Source: Oscillospiraceae bacterium
GTDB taxonomy: Bacteria; Bacillota_A; Clostridia; Oscillospirales; Oscillospiraceae
Direction of reading: 5' to 3'
Assembly: GCA_017455225.1 (NCBI GenBank)
Contig: JAFTBL010000223.1
Location: 1-6,695, forward strand
Length of the DNA: 6,695 bases
The stretch's first letter is position 1. Every line of letters starts with the position of its first letter. Made by a program: the position numbers and the translations under genes. The notes under the pieces are model-generated. The model made no database searches and had not been told where the DNA came from. It saw only the letters and a program-made list of their open reading frames with translations. Below, piece by piece: positions 1 through 5,637 of this stretch.

Positions 1-53
1 AGCGTCGTTTTGCCGCTGTTGGGGTTGCCGGCAAGGGCAATTCTCAAGTCCAT
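1..53 (-). CDS. feoB: Ferrous iron transporter FeoB, N-terminal fragment (partial)
   Basis: Only the first 17 codons lie in the window; the gene runs off the left edge. The peptide begins MDLRIALAGNPNSGKTT, which contains the G1/Walker A loop (GNPNSGKT) of the N-terminal G domain of FeoB, the inner-membrane Fe(II) transporter. The ATG is preceded by AAAGGA at a normal distance. It lies downstream of two feoA genes on the same strand, as expected for a feoAAB operon. A G1 motif alone would fit any small GTPase; the feoA context makes FeoB the clear choice. The 82-bp gap to feoA contains a hairpin and a palindromic repeat, annotated separately. Confidence 0.9.
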   Translation of the reverse strand, partial: MDLRIALAGNPNSGKTT

Positions 54-74
54 AACAAACATCCTTTCTCAATA

Positions 75-90
75 GTTAGCAGCCACTAAC
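75..90 (-). promoter_or_regulatory. Palindrome GTTAG-N6-CTAAC before feoB (putative metalloregulator site 3)
   Basis: The plus strand reads GTTAGCAGCCACTAAC, a perfect 5-bp inverted repeat around a 6-bp centre. The same half sites occur twice more in the feo promoter leader (634-649 and 670-685). It ends about 22 bp upstream of the feoB start codon. I infer a binding site for a DtxR/IdeR-like iron repressor, because known sites of that family contain TTAG...CTAA half sites. No convincing -35/-10 pair lies around it, so it may act as a roadblock or fold as an RNA stem-loop. Confidence 0.5.
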
Positions 91-101
91 ATGTGGCGCC
101 G

Positions 102-123
102 AAAAATGGGGGCGTCCGCCCCC
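102..123 (-). terminator. Intra-operon hairpin with T-run between feoA and feoB (possible attenuator)
   Basis: On the minus strand GGGGGC (118-123) pairs with GCCCCC (108-113) around a GGAC loop and is followed by ATTTTT (102-107). This has the form of a short Rho-independent terminator. It sits 12 bp after the feoA stop codon and ahead of feoB, so it could lower feoB expression relative to feoA or be controlled. The stem has only six pairs, so efficiency is uncertain. Confidence 0.5.
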
Positions 124-135
124 GATACGACGGGA

Positions 136-363
136 TTACAGCTCGACCTCGATCATTTCCGCGTCCGCCTTGCGCAGCGACAGCTCGTAGCCGCGCACGG
201 TGATCTCCACGGGGTCGCCCAGCGGCGCCACCTTGCGCACGTAGATCTCCACACCGCGGGTGATGCCCATGTCCATGATGCGGCGCTTCACCGCGCCCTC
301 GCCGTGCAGACGCACGACCTTGGCGGTCTGCCCCACCTTGACCTCACGCAAATTGGTGTTCAT
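136..363 (-). CDS. feoA: FeoA family ferrous iron transport protein (second copy, adjacent to feoB)
   Basis: This encodes a 75-residue cytosolic SH3-like protein of the FeoA family, which is needed for, and thought to act on, FeoB-mediated Fe(II) uptake. The typical FeoA pattern is clear: an N-terminal Leu/Val strand (LREVKVGQTAKVVRL), then RRIMDMGITRG at residues 27-37, then the strand segment DPVEITVRGYELSLRKADAEMI. The length is normal for a stand-alone FeoA. AGGAGG lies 6 bp before the ATG. The gene starts 24 bp after the first feoA copy on the same strand, so the two are almost certainly cotranscribed from the promoter at 695-723. It is the more canonical of the two copies. Confidence 0.95.
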   Translation of the reverse strand: MNTNLREVKVGQTAKVVRLHGEGAVKRRIMDMGITRGVEIYVRKVAPLGDPVEITVRGYELSLRKADAEMIEVEL

Positions 364-387
364 ACGTATCCTCCTTCCGGTGCTGCT

Positions 388-600
388 TCAGACGTATATT
401 TTCTGCGCCATCTCCTTGCTGATGGCGATACGGGACTCCTTCACGTTGACGATCACGTTGCCGCCCATCCGGGTGACCACGTTGACCACGCCGCCCACCA
501 CGAAGCCCAGATCTTCCAGATGCTTCTTGACCTCCGGGCTGCCGCCGATCCGGCGGATCACGGCGGATTCCCCTTCATTCATCAATGCCAGCGGTATCAT
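388..600 (-). CDS. feoA: FeoA family protein (first copy, divergent)
   Basis: This 70-residue protein is the first gene of the feo operon. It keeps the FeoA plan: an N-terminal MNEGESAVIRRIGG strand, the helix-turn KKHLEDLGFVVGGVV at residues 25-39 matching the RRIMDMGITRG region of its neighbour, and a C-terminal strand with VNVKESRIAISKEMAQKIYV. It differs from the second copy over most of its length, so this is not a recent duplication. The ATG at 600 was chosen because GGACAGG precedes it by about 7 bp and the FeoA fold starts there; the open frame continues upstream through the promoter without further homology. Tandem small FeoA proteins before FeoB are common in Clostridia. Division of labour between the copies is unknown. 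Confidence 0.9.
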   Translation of the reverse strand: MIPLALMNEGESAVIRRIGGSPEVKKHLEDLGFVVGGVVNVVTRMGGNVIVNVKESRIAISKEMAQKIYV

Positions 601-633
601 AGCTCTGCCTGTCCTTTCGCACGGTCGCATGGG

Positions 634-649
634 ATTAGCCCCAACTAAC
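634..649 (-). promoter_or_regulatory. Palindrome ATTAG-N6-CTAAC in feo leader (putative metalloregulator site 2)
   Basis: The plus strand reads ATTAGCCCCAACTAAC, an inverted repeat with one end mismatch, using the same TTAG/CTAA halves and 6-bp centre as the sites at 670-685 and 75-90. Its centre is 36 bp from that of the leader-proximal site. It lies in the transcribed leader about 34 bp before the first feoA start codon, a position suited to repression. Assignment to an iron-responsive DtxR-like regulator is inference. Confidence 0.5.
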
Positions 650-669
650 CAACCGGGGAAAATAAAGGG

Positions 670-685
670 GTTAGCAACCCCTAAC
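670..685 (-). promoter_or_regulatory. Palindrome GTTAG-N6-CTAAC at feo transcription start (putative metalloregulator site 1)
   Basis: The plus strand reads GTTAGCAACCCCTAAC, a perfect 5-bp inverted repeat around 6 bp. An overlapping inverted repeat GGGGTT/AACCCC is also present. It begins about 10 bp downstream of the -10 box, so it covers or directly follows the likely start of transcription (near 688). A repressor bound here would block the promoter. Iron control through a DtxR/IdeR-like protein is the natural guess for a feo operon. Confidence 0.6.
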
Positions 686-694
686 TGCACATAC

Positions 695-723
695 ATTATA
701 GTGACGATGTCGCTGATTGTCAA
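695..723 (-). promoter_or_regulatory. SigA promoter of the feoAAB operon
   Basis: On the minus strand TTGACA (718-723) and TATAAT (695-700) match the consensus perfectly and are separated by exactly 17 bp. Predicted transcription starts near 688, giving a leader of about 88 nt before the first feoA. Such a strong core promoter is typically held down by a repressor, which fits the palindromes immediately downstream. Confidence 0.9.
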
Positions 724-744
724 TAGGCGGCAAAAATTTTTTTC

Positions 745-783
745 AGAAGAAAACGGACTCTCCCGGGAGAGTGGGAGAGCCCG
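745..783 (-). terminator. Terminator of azlCD
   Basis: Segments 754-764 and 773-783 pair over 11 positions with one A/C mismatch around an 8-nt loop, followed on the minus strand by TTTTCTTC. The structure starts just after the azlD stop codon. On the plus strand it is followed by six T residues, so it could work in both directions. An alternative perfect 16-bp palindrome (757-772) overlaps it. It separates azlCD from the feo promoter. Confidence 0.8.
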
Positions 784-788
784 CTTTT

Positions 789-1118
789 TTACAGCAGAGG
801 CAACAGATACGTCAGCACGGCCTGCGCCGCCAGCGTGCCTGCCACGGCACCGGCCGCCACGGTCAAAAGACTGCGGCGGTGCCACGCCAGCACCAGCGCC
901 ACCGCAAGCCCCGCGCCGGCGGCGACCTCGCTGCCGGTGGCGTACAGTGCAGCCGGCACCGTCATCACGGTGAGCACAGCGTAGGGGATATAGTAGAGAA
1001 AAGAAAGGAGATAGCGGTTGGTGATCTTTCTCTTCACCAGCACCAGCGGCAGCATCCGGATGAGATAGGTCACCGCCGCCATCACCGCAAGGTACAGCCA
1101 AAATGATATGTTATTCAT
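789..1118 (-). CDS. azlD: AzlD family branched-chain amino acid transport subunit
   Basis: This 109-residue hydrophobic protein is the small subunit of the AzlCD-type exporter of branched-chain amino acids. The AzlD hallmarks are visible: TYLIRMLPL at residues 17-25, then SFLYYIPYAVLTVMTVPAAL at 39-58, and further hydrophobic segments at about 65-80 and 84-105, giving about four membrane spans. Its ATG overlaps the end of azlC by 8 bp, so the two are translationally coupled; GGAGG lies inside the azlC 3' end at a good distance. The length is typical for AzlD. Substrate specificity cannot be read from sequence; family members export leucine, isoleucine, valine and analogues. Confidence 0.93.
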   Translation of the reverse strand: MNNISFWLYLAVMAAVTYLIRMLPLVLVKRKITNRYLLSFLYYIPYAVLTVMTVPAALYATGSEVAAGAGLAVALVLAWHRRSLLTVAAGAVAGTLAAQAVLTYLLPLL

Positions 1119-1827
1119 CCTGCACCGCCTCCGTTTCCACCGGGCAGCGCCACGCCATCAGCGCGCTGACCGCTACCGCGCACAGGATGATCACGAAGCC
1201 GGAGGGCACGTCCTGCAGCGGCGGCAGATAGCGAAAGGCGCAGCTGAGGAGCGCGCTGAAAACCGCACACAGCGCCACGGGGCGCTCGTCCCGGGCCTTG
1301 GGGATCACGATGGCGAGAAACATACCGTAGATGGCGATGCCCAGCGCCGCCGTCAGAAACGGGGGCAGCAGGTCGCCCATCAACGCGCCGGCGATGGTGC
1401 CGGCACTCCAGCCGAGGAAGGGAGGCAGGATCAGCCCGTAGAGATAACGCCGGCCCACCAAGCCGGGGCGGGAGGCGGCCACGGCGAACACCTCGTCCGT
1501 GTTGACGAAGGCGATCGCCAGCCGGTGGGTCAGGGTCATGGTGCCGTCCAGACGCTGGGACAGGGACACCGACATCAGCGCGTAGCGAAGGTTGATAACG
1601 AACTGGGACGCCGCCAGCTCCAGCAGCGTGCCGCCGGCGGTAATCACCGGCACCGCCGCCAGCTGCCCGGCGGAGGTCACATTGGTCATGGAAATCAAAA
1701 GTGCCTGCCATGGCCGCAGTCCGCTGTTCACCGCGAAAATGCCGAAGGCGAACGCCACCGACAGATACCCCAGACAGATGGGCAGCCCGTCGGCCAGACC
1801 CTGTATAAATACCGATCGCTTGTTCAC
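1111..1827 (-). CDS. azlC: AzlC family branched-chain amino acid permease, large subunit
   Basis: This 238-residue membrane protein is the large subunit of an AzlCD exporter. Family features in order are GLADGLPICLGYLSVAFAFG at residues 10-29, TSAGQLAAVPV at 51-61, QFVINLRYALMSVSLSQRL at 75-93, and AFVNTDEVFA at 106-115, followed by four to five further hydrophobic segments. I chose a GTG start at 1827: the frame is open for 48 more codons upstream, but those cover the promoter (1859-1887) and the mscS-like gene's terminator and lack AzlC homology. A GGAAGAAAGAAG purine run serves as the ribosome site. The stop overlaps the azlD start (ATGAATAA). The pair has its own promoter and terminator, so it forms a two-gene operon. 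Confidence 0.93.
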   Translation of the reverse strand: MNKRSVFIQGLADGLPICLGYLSVAFAFGIFAVNSGLRPWQALLISMTNVTSAGQLAAVPVITAGGTLLELAASQFVINLRYALMSVSLSQRLDGTMTLTHRLAIAFVNTDEVFAVAASRPGLVGRRYLYGLILPPFLGWSAGTIAGALMGDLLPPFLTAALGIAIYGMFLAIVIPKARDERPVALCAVFSALLSCAFRYLPPLQDVPSGFVIILCAVAVSALMAWRCPVETEAVQDE

Positions 1828-1858
1828 AGTGACACTTCTTTCTTCCAAAGCTGACAGG

Positions 1859-1887
1859 ATTATATAGCAGTTTTGGGGAGTTGGCAA
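1859..1887 (-). promoter_or_regulatory. SigA promoter of azlCD
   Basis: On the minus strand TTGCCA (1882-1887) and TATAAT (1859-1864) are separated by 17 bp. It lies between the upstream terminator and the azlC start, giving a leader of about 25 nt. The promoter position also argues for the GTG start of azlC at 1827. Confidence 0.85.
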
Positions 1888-1897
1888 TGGGCTTTTC

Positions 1898-1935
1898 AAA
1901 AAGAAAAGCCGGGGCGCCCTGCAGACGCCCCGGCT
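1898..1935 (-). terminator. Terminator of the mscS-like gene
   Basis: A perfect 10-bp GC-rich stem (AGCCGGGGCG at 1907-1916 with CGCCCCGGCT at 1926-1935) has a 9-nt loop and is followed on the minus strand by TTTCTTTTT. It starts 13 bp after the stop codon of the channel gene and insulates the azlCD promoter. Confidence 0.92.
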
Positions 1936-1948
1936 GTATGAAGCAAGG

Positions 1949-2968
1949 TCAGGCCTTTGATTGATGCACAACGATCTGGTTGAAGGGGATCTCGATACCG
2001 GCCTTGTCGAAGTGCACCTTGATCTCCCGGTTGAGGATGCGGGGCGCGGAGAAGACGTTCTTCTCCTCCACGGCGGCCACGAATTTCAGCACCACGCCGC
2101 TCTCGCCCAGCTCCTGCACGCCGGCATACTTGGGATCCTCCAGAAATACGTCGGGGTATTTTTCCCGGATGGCGGGCAGGAACGACTGGATGACCGGCTC
2201 CACCTTTTCCAGATCCGAGCCGTAGGAGATGCTGACGGTGGTGACGGCAAAGCTGCTGGCGGTGGAGCGGTTGAGGATGTTGCGCAGGTCGGAGTTGTTG
2301 ATGACCTTCACGTTGTTGCCCACGTCCCGGATGGCGGTGGTGCGGATGCCGATGCTCTGCACCGTGCCCCGGAAGCCGTTCACCTCGATGATATCGCCCA
2401 CGTTGAACTGATCCTCGAACACCAGAAAGATGCCGGTGACCAGATCCTCCACCAGACTCTGGGCGCCGAAGCCGATGATCAGCGCCACGATCCCCACGCT
2501 GGCAAAGATGGTGCTCACGTTCACCCCCAGCGCGGCAAGACACCAGAAAAAGCCCACCAAAAACGTGATGTAGCTGATGGCGCTGCGCAGCAGGGTGACA
2601 AAGCTGCGGCCCTTGGGGTTCTTGGGACGGACGTGGTCGAGGATGAAGGAGATCAGCGTGGTCACCACGATCATCATCAATATGATGGCGATCACGTGGA
2701 ACAGCGCCGCCCAGTTCAGCTTCACCACGTCGGAGATGCGGCCCACGTCGCCGAACACCCGCTGCCACGTGCCCTGCAGGTCGGCCTTCGTTTCCGCCGG
2801 CAGGAAGGGGATCAGCGCAGGATTTGTGACCGCCAGAAAGAGGATCAGGATCACGATCCACAGTATCACGCGGCTGAGCTTGACCTTGGGGATCGTCCGG
2901 ACCTTTTTCGGCGCGGGCGGGGTCTGCTGGGTTTGCTGGTTGGTCTGTACGGTTTCGTTTTCTGCCAT
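1949..2968 (-). CDS. MscS family small-conductance mechanosensitive channel
   Basis: This 339-residue protein is an MscS-type channel of the cytoplasmic membrane, expected to open under membrane tension during hypo-osmotic shock. The N terminus is hydrophilic and rich in Gln, Thr and Pro (residues 1-28). Membrane segments follow at about 31-50, 85-112 and 128-147. The pore helix region follows with GVNVSTIFASVGIVALIIGF (148-167) and GAQSLVEDLVTGIFLVFED (168-186). The beta domain is FNVGDIIEVNGFRGTVQSIG (188-207) with IRTTAIRD, and the C-terminal domain ends with KAGIEIPFNQ. The ATG at 2968 has AGGAGG 10 bp upstream; the frame extends 36 codons further up but that stretch holds the promoter. 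Size and one extra N-terminal span resemble small Bacillus YkuT-like channels. The gene follows the AIM24-like gene at 147 bp. Confidence 0.95.
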   Translation of the reverse strand: MAENETVQTNQQTQQTPPAPKKVRTIPKVKLSRVILWIVILILFLAVTNPALIPFLPAETKADLQGTWQRVFGDVGRISDVVKLNWAALFHVIAIILMMIVVTTLISFILDHVRPKNPKGRSFVTLLRSAISYITFLVGFFWCLAALGVNVSTIFASVGIVALIIGFGAQSLVEDLVTGIFLVFEDQFNVGDIIEVNGFRGTVQSIGIRTTAIRDVGNNVKVINNSDLRNILNRSTASSFAVTTVSISYGSDLEKVEPVIQSFLPAIREKYPDVFLEDPKYAGVQELGESGVVLKFVAAVEEKNVFSAPRILNREIKVHFDKAGIEIPFNQIVVHQSKA

Positions 2969-3047
2969 AATACACTGCCCTCCTGGTCGGTAAAAGGGGT
3001 CGCGGAGCGGACGCGTTTTCGCGCTGCCTTGCACCCTCCTGCCTTGG

Positions 3048-3076
3048 ATTTTGACGGAATCGGGCGGCTGTGTCAA
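3048..3076 (-). promoter_or_regulatory. Probable promoter of the mscS-like gene
   Basis: On the minus strand a consensus TTGACA (3071-3076) lies 17 bp from CAAAAT (3048-3053), which matches four of six -10 bases. It is in the gap between the AIM24-like gene and the channel gene, giving a leader of about 73 nt. No terminator is visible between the two genes, so read-through from upstream is also possible. Confidence 0.6.
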
Positions 3077-3115
3077 CCCATTCCCCGAACTGTCATGGAC
3101 AGAGCGTCGGGCGGA

Positions 3116-3799
3116 TCAGTCGCTCTTGGTGGGGATAAAGCGGGCGATCTGCTCGGCAAACTTGTTCAGGGGCATGGTCTGCATGGTCACGCGGCCGGGG
3201 CCGGTGACCACAGTGTGGAACAGCCCGTTGCCGCCGAACAGCATGTTCTTCATGCCGGAGACCGTCTGAATGTCCATGGAGCAGGTGTCGTCCATCACGG
3301 CCACCTTGCCCGTGTCGGCGATGATCTGCTGGCCGGCGGAGAGCTCGTACTCCACGGCGGAGCCGTCGATCTCCAGAAACGCCAGGCCGCTGCCGCTCAG
3401 CTTCTGCATGATGAAGCCCTCGCCGCCCAGAAAGCCGGCGCCGAATTTCTTTTGGAAGAACACGGACAGCTGCACCCCGGCGGTGGCCGCCAGAAAGGCG
3501 GATTTCTGGGCGATCACCGGCTTGTCGGGGGTGATCTCCACCACCTTCACGGCGCCGGGAAAGCTGGCGGAGAAGGCGATCAGCCCCGTTCCACCCTGCG
3601 CGGTATAGATGTTCTGGAAAATGGATTCGCCGGAGAAGAGCCGCCCCAGCGCCTTGCCGATGCTGCCGCCGCCGGAGGTCTCCATCTTCATATTGGGGCT
3701 CATCCACGCCATGGAGCCGCCCTCGGTGATCATCTGCTCGCCGGCCTCCAGCTGGCAGATCACAACGCCCATGGGCTCGCCCTGGATCTCGTATTTCAT
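3116..3799 (-). CDS. TIGR00266/AIM24 family protein (DUF124-like)
   Basis: This 227-residue protein belongs to the AIM24/TIGR00266 family, whose bacterial role is not established; mitochondrial Aim24 affects inner-membrane organisation. Family features run in order: MKYEIQGEPMGVVICQLEAG at 1-20, EGGSMAWMSPNMKMET at 26-41, GGGSIGKALGRLFSGESIF at 43-61, the Gly-rich beta strands LIAFSASFPGAVKVVEI (73-89), FLGGEGFIMQKLSGSGLAFL (123-142), and TGPGRVTMQTMPLNKFAEQI near the C terminus. No signal peptide or clear membrane helix is present, so it is probably cytosolic or peripheral. The ATG at 3799 has AGGGAG 8 bp upstream and matches the family start; the frame is open 25 codons further but crosses the promoter. 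It is followed by the channel gene. Confidence 0.88.
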   Translation of the reverse strand: MKYEIQGEPMGVVICQLEAGEQMITEGGSMAWMSPNMKMETSGGGSIGKALGRLFSGESIFQNIYTAQGGTGLIAFSASFPGAVKVVEITPDKPVIAQKSAFLAATAGVQLSVFFQKKFGAGFLGGEGFIMQKLSGSGLAFLEIDGSAVEYELSAGQQIIADTGKVAVMDDTCSMDIQTVSGMKNMLFGGNGLFHTVVTGPGRVTMQTMPLNKFAEQIARFIPTKSD

Positions 3800-3845
3800 G
3801 AAAAGCACTCCCTTCCAATATAGGCAGATCGTTCTGCGCAACTCC

Positions 3846-3874
3846 ATCATACCAATACGCCGCTCCGTCGTCAA
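3846..3874 (-). promoter_or_regulatory. Promoter of the AIM24-like gene
   Basis: On the minus strand TTGACG (3869-3874) and TATGAT (3846-3851) are 17 bp apart, each with one mismatch to consensus. It is back to back with the plus-strand glycosyltransferase promoter; the two -35 boxes are 22 bp apart. Predicted leader length is about 40 nt. Confidence 0.8.
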
Positions 3875-3896
3875 TACCGTTTTATATAACTAACCA

Positions 3897-3925
3897 TTGC
3901 AAAACGCGGGGAAAAGAGATATGAT
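3897..3925 (+). promoter_or_regulatory. Promoter of the glycosyltransferase gene
   Basis: TTGCAA (3897-3902) and TATGAT (3920-3925) are 17 bp apart. Transcription should start near 3932, which leaves a short leader of about 19 nt carrying GGAGGA (3941-3946) before the ATG at 3951. This rules out the in-frame upstream starts at 3897 and 3924. Confidence 0.8.
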
Positions 3926-3950
3926 AGACGTGCTGGAACAGGAGGAGCCA

Positions 3951-5297
3951 ATGAAGCAGTTGAACGTATGCCTGATCAATGATTCATTCCCGCCGGCCAT
4001 CGACGGCGTGGCGAACGCGGTGGTGAACTATGCCGACGTGATCTCCCGGCAGTTGGGCGGAGCCACCGTGGTGACGCCCTATTACCCCAACGCGGACGAC
4101 GGAGCCTATGCCTTCCCCGTGGTGCGCTATCCCAGCGTGGATCTGACCAAGGCGGTGGGATACCGGGCGGGCATCCCCTTTTCCGCCGAGGCGTTTCAGC
4201 GCATCAGCCAGGGGAACTTCGACCTGATCCACAGCCATTGCCCCATCACATCCACACTGCTGGCCCGGGCGCTGAGGGTGCGGCTGCCTCTGCCGGTGGT
4301 GCTGACCTATCATACCAAGTTCGATATCGACATCGCCAACGCCATCCGGGGCAAGCTGCTGCAGCAGAGCGCCACCCGGCTGCTGGTGCAGAACATCTCC
4401 GCCTGCGACGAGGTGTGGGTGGTCAGCAACGGCGCAGGCGACAATCTGCGCAAGCTGGGCTATACGGGGCGCTATATCGTCATGCCCAACGGCGTGGATT
4501 TTCCCCGGGGACGGGTGGAGGACGCGCTGGTGCGGCAGGTGACGGACGGGTACGATTTGCCCGACGGCGTGCCGGTATTCCTGTTCGTGGGGCGGATGAT
4601 GTGGTACAAGGGCATCCGCATCACGCTGGATGCGCTCAAGCACCTGTCCGACGCGGGCCGGGACTTCCGCATGGTGTTCGTCGGCGGCGGCGCGGACAAG
4701 CAGGAGATCGAGGACTATGCCGCGGAGCTGGGGCTGGGCGGCAAGACGGTCTTCTGCCCGCCGATCCGCGAGCGGGACGCCATCCGTGCCTGGTACTGCC
4801 GGGCGGATCTATTTTTGTTCCCCTCCACGTTCGACACCAACGGGCTGGTGGTACGGGAGGCGGCGGCCTGCGGCCTTGCCAGCGTGCTGGTGGCGGGCAG
4901 CTGCGCCGCCGAGGACGTGACCGACGGCGAAAGCGGCTTTTTGATCGAGGAAAACGCCGGGTCCATGGCCGCCGTGCTGCAGCGATTGCTGGCCGAGCCG
5001 GAGCAGATGCGCCGTGTGGGCGAGGGCGCCCAGCGGGAGATCTATATCTCGTGGGAAACGGCGGTGCGGCGGGCGTACCAGCGCTATTACGCAGTCATCG
5101 ACGATTATCGGCGGGGCGTGTCCAAGCTGGCGGAGCGGCCGTCGGACGAGGTGTTCCGCAGCATGGGCGGCCTGATGGAGGCACTGAGCCGCAGCCGCCA
5201 GCTTACCCGGGACAGACAGCGCCAGATGGATCGGGAGGTCATGCGGGGCTACAGCAGCTTTCTGGAGAATCACCAGTGGATGGATCGCTTTCTGTGA
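3951..5297 (+). CDS. GT4 family glycosyltransferase (GT-B fold), diacylglycerol glucosyltransferase-like
   Basis: This 448-residue enzyme has the two Rossmann-like domains of GT-B, family 4 retaining glycosyltransferases. The N-terminal acceptor domain shows NDSFPPAIDGVANAV (10-24), HSHCP (94-98) and TYHTKFD (119-125). The C-terminal nucleotide-sugar domain shows VMPNGVD (177-183), FVGRMMWYKG (212-221), FVGGGADK (243-250) and STFDTNGLVVREAAACG (292-308). The last motif is the usual E-X7-E site, here with Asp295 in the first position and Glu303 in the second. This layout resembles processive or monoglycosyl diacylglycerol transferases that make membrane glycolipids, but the acceptor is inferred. 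The last 60 residues (about 388-448) are charged, Arg-rich and helical, possibly a membrane-contact tail. No membrane helix is seen. GGAGGA 4 bp ahead and the promoter position set the start. Confidence 0.9.
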   Translation: MKQLNVCLINDSFPPAIDGVANAVVNYADVISRQLGGATVVTPYYPNADDGAYAFPVVRYPSVDLTKAVGYRAGIPFSAEAFQRISQGNFDLIHSHCPITSTLLARALRVRLPLPVVLTYHTKFDIDIANAIRGKLLQQSATRLLVQNISACDEVWVVSNGAGDNLRKLGYTGRYIVMPNGVDFPRGRVEDALVRQVTDGYDLPDGVPVFLFVGRMMWYKGIRITLDALKHLSDAGRDFRMVFVGGGADKQEIEDYAAELGLGGKTVFCPPIRERDAIRAWYCRADLFLFPSTFDTNGLVVREAAACGLASVLVAGSCAAEDVTDGESGFLIEENAGSMAAVLQRLLAEPEQMRRVGEGAQREIYISWETAVRRAYQRYYAVIDDYRRGVSKLAERPSDEVFRSMGGLMEALSRSRQLTRDRQRQMDREVMRGYSSFLENHQWMDRFL

Positions 5298-5318
5298 GAA
5301 AAAAGCTGAAAATTTGTA

Positions 5319-5347
5319 TTGACAAGGAAAGTCGTTTCTGTTATAGT
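5319..5347 (+). promoter_or_regulatory. Promoter of the tRNA-Asp/tRNA-Thr pair
   Basis: TTGACA (5319-5324) and TATAGT (5342-5347) are 17 bp apart, as expected of a strong stable-RNA promoter. It starts 22 bp after the glycosyltransferase stop codon; no terminator is visible between that gene and this promoter. Confidence 0.88.
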
Positions 5348-5378
5348 GAGTAAGCTCGATTTTTGCAAAAGCGACTAT

Positions 5379-5455
5379 GGCCAAGTAGTTCAGTTGGTTA
5401 GAACGCCAGCCTGTCACGCTGGAGGTCGTGGGTTCGAGCCCCATCTTGGTCGCCA
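5379..5455 (+). tRNA. tRNA-Asp (GTC), CCA encoded
   Basis: The acceptor stem pairs GGCCAAG (5379-5385) with CTTGGTC (5445-5451), with one G-U pair; discriminator G5452 and the encoded CCA follow. The anticodon stem CCAGC/GCTGG holds the loop CTGTCAC, with anticodon GTC at 5413-5415, reading GAC and GAT. The T loop GGTTCGAGCC is standard. D-arm bases AGTTCAGTTGGTTAGAAC are canonical. Three bases separate it from the next tRNA, so both come from one transcript. Confidence 0.97.
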
Positions 5456-5458
5456 TAT

Positions 5459-5534
<76 letters not shown>

Positions 5535-5563
5535 AAAAGACACCCCGCGGGGTGTCTTTTTTT
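5535..5563 (+). terminator. Palindromic terminator of the tRNA operon
   Basis: GACACCC (5539-5545) pairs with GGGTGTC (5550-5556) around CGCG and is flanked by a run of A before and seven T after, making a long near-perfect palindrome that could work in both directions. It begins directly after the CCA of tRNA-Thr. Confidence 0.95.
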
Positions 5564-5624
5564 CAAAGCAGAGGGAATCATATCATATGGGGCTGCGCCA
5601 TTGTGTCTGAACGCGACTGGGCGG

Positions 5625-5631
5625 AGGAGGG
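5625..5631 (+). promoter_or_regulatory. Ribosome binding site that sets the HD-domain gene start
   Basis: AGGAGGG directly abuts an ATG at 5632, leaving no spacing, but lies 6 bp before a second in-frame ATG at 5638. The second is therefore the likely start. No convincing promoter was found in the 74 bp between the tRNA terminator and this site. Confidence 0.7.
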
Positions 5632-5637
5632 ATGGAC

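Noticed and set aside
91..648. 185-codon plus-strand open frame over the feoA genes
   Set aside because: It is antisense to two clear feoA genes, with low-complexity His/Asp composition and no ribosome site.
1961..3823. 620-codon plus-strand open frame
   Set aside because: It is antisense to the mscS-like and AIM24-like genes, rich in His, Gly and Asp as GC-rich shadow frames are, and has no domain.
3880..3895. GTTAG half site near the divergent promoters, resembling the feo palindromes
   Set aside because: Only one half is present (ACTAAC on the plus strand); the partner at the right spacing is missing, so it is not counted as a fourth operator.
5564..5624. Possible promoter for the HD-domain gene (TCATAT-like box)
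   Set aside because: No -35 box of reasonable quality lies at 16-18 bp, so the match is too weak to annotate.
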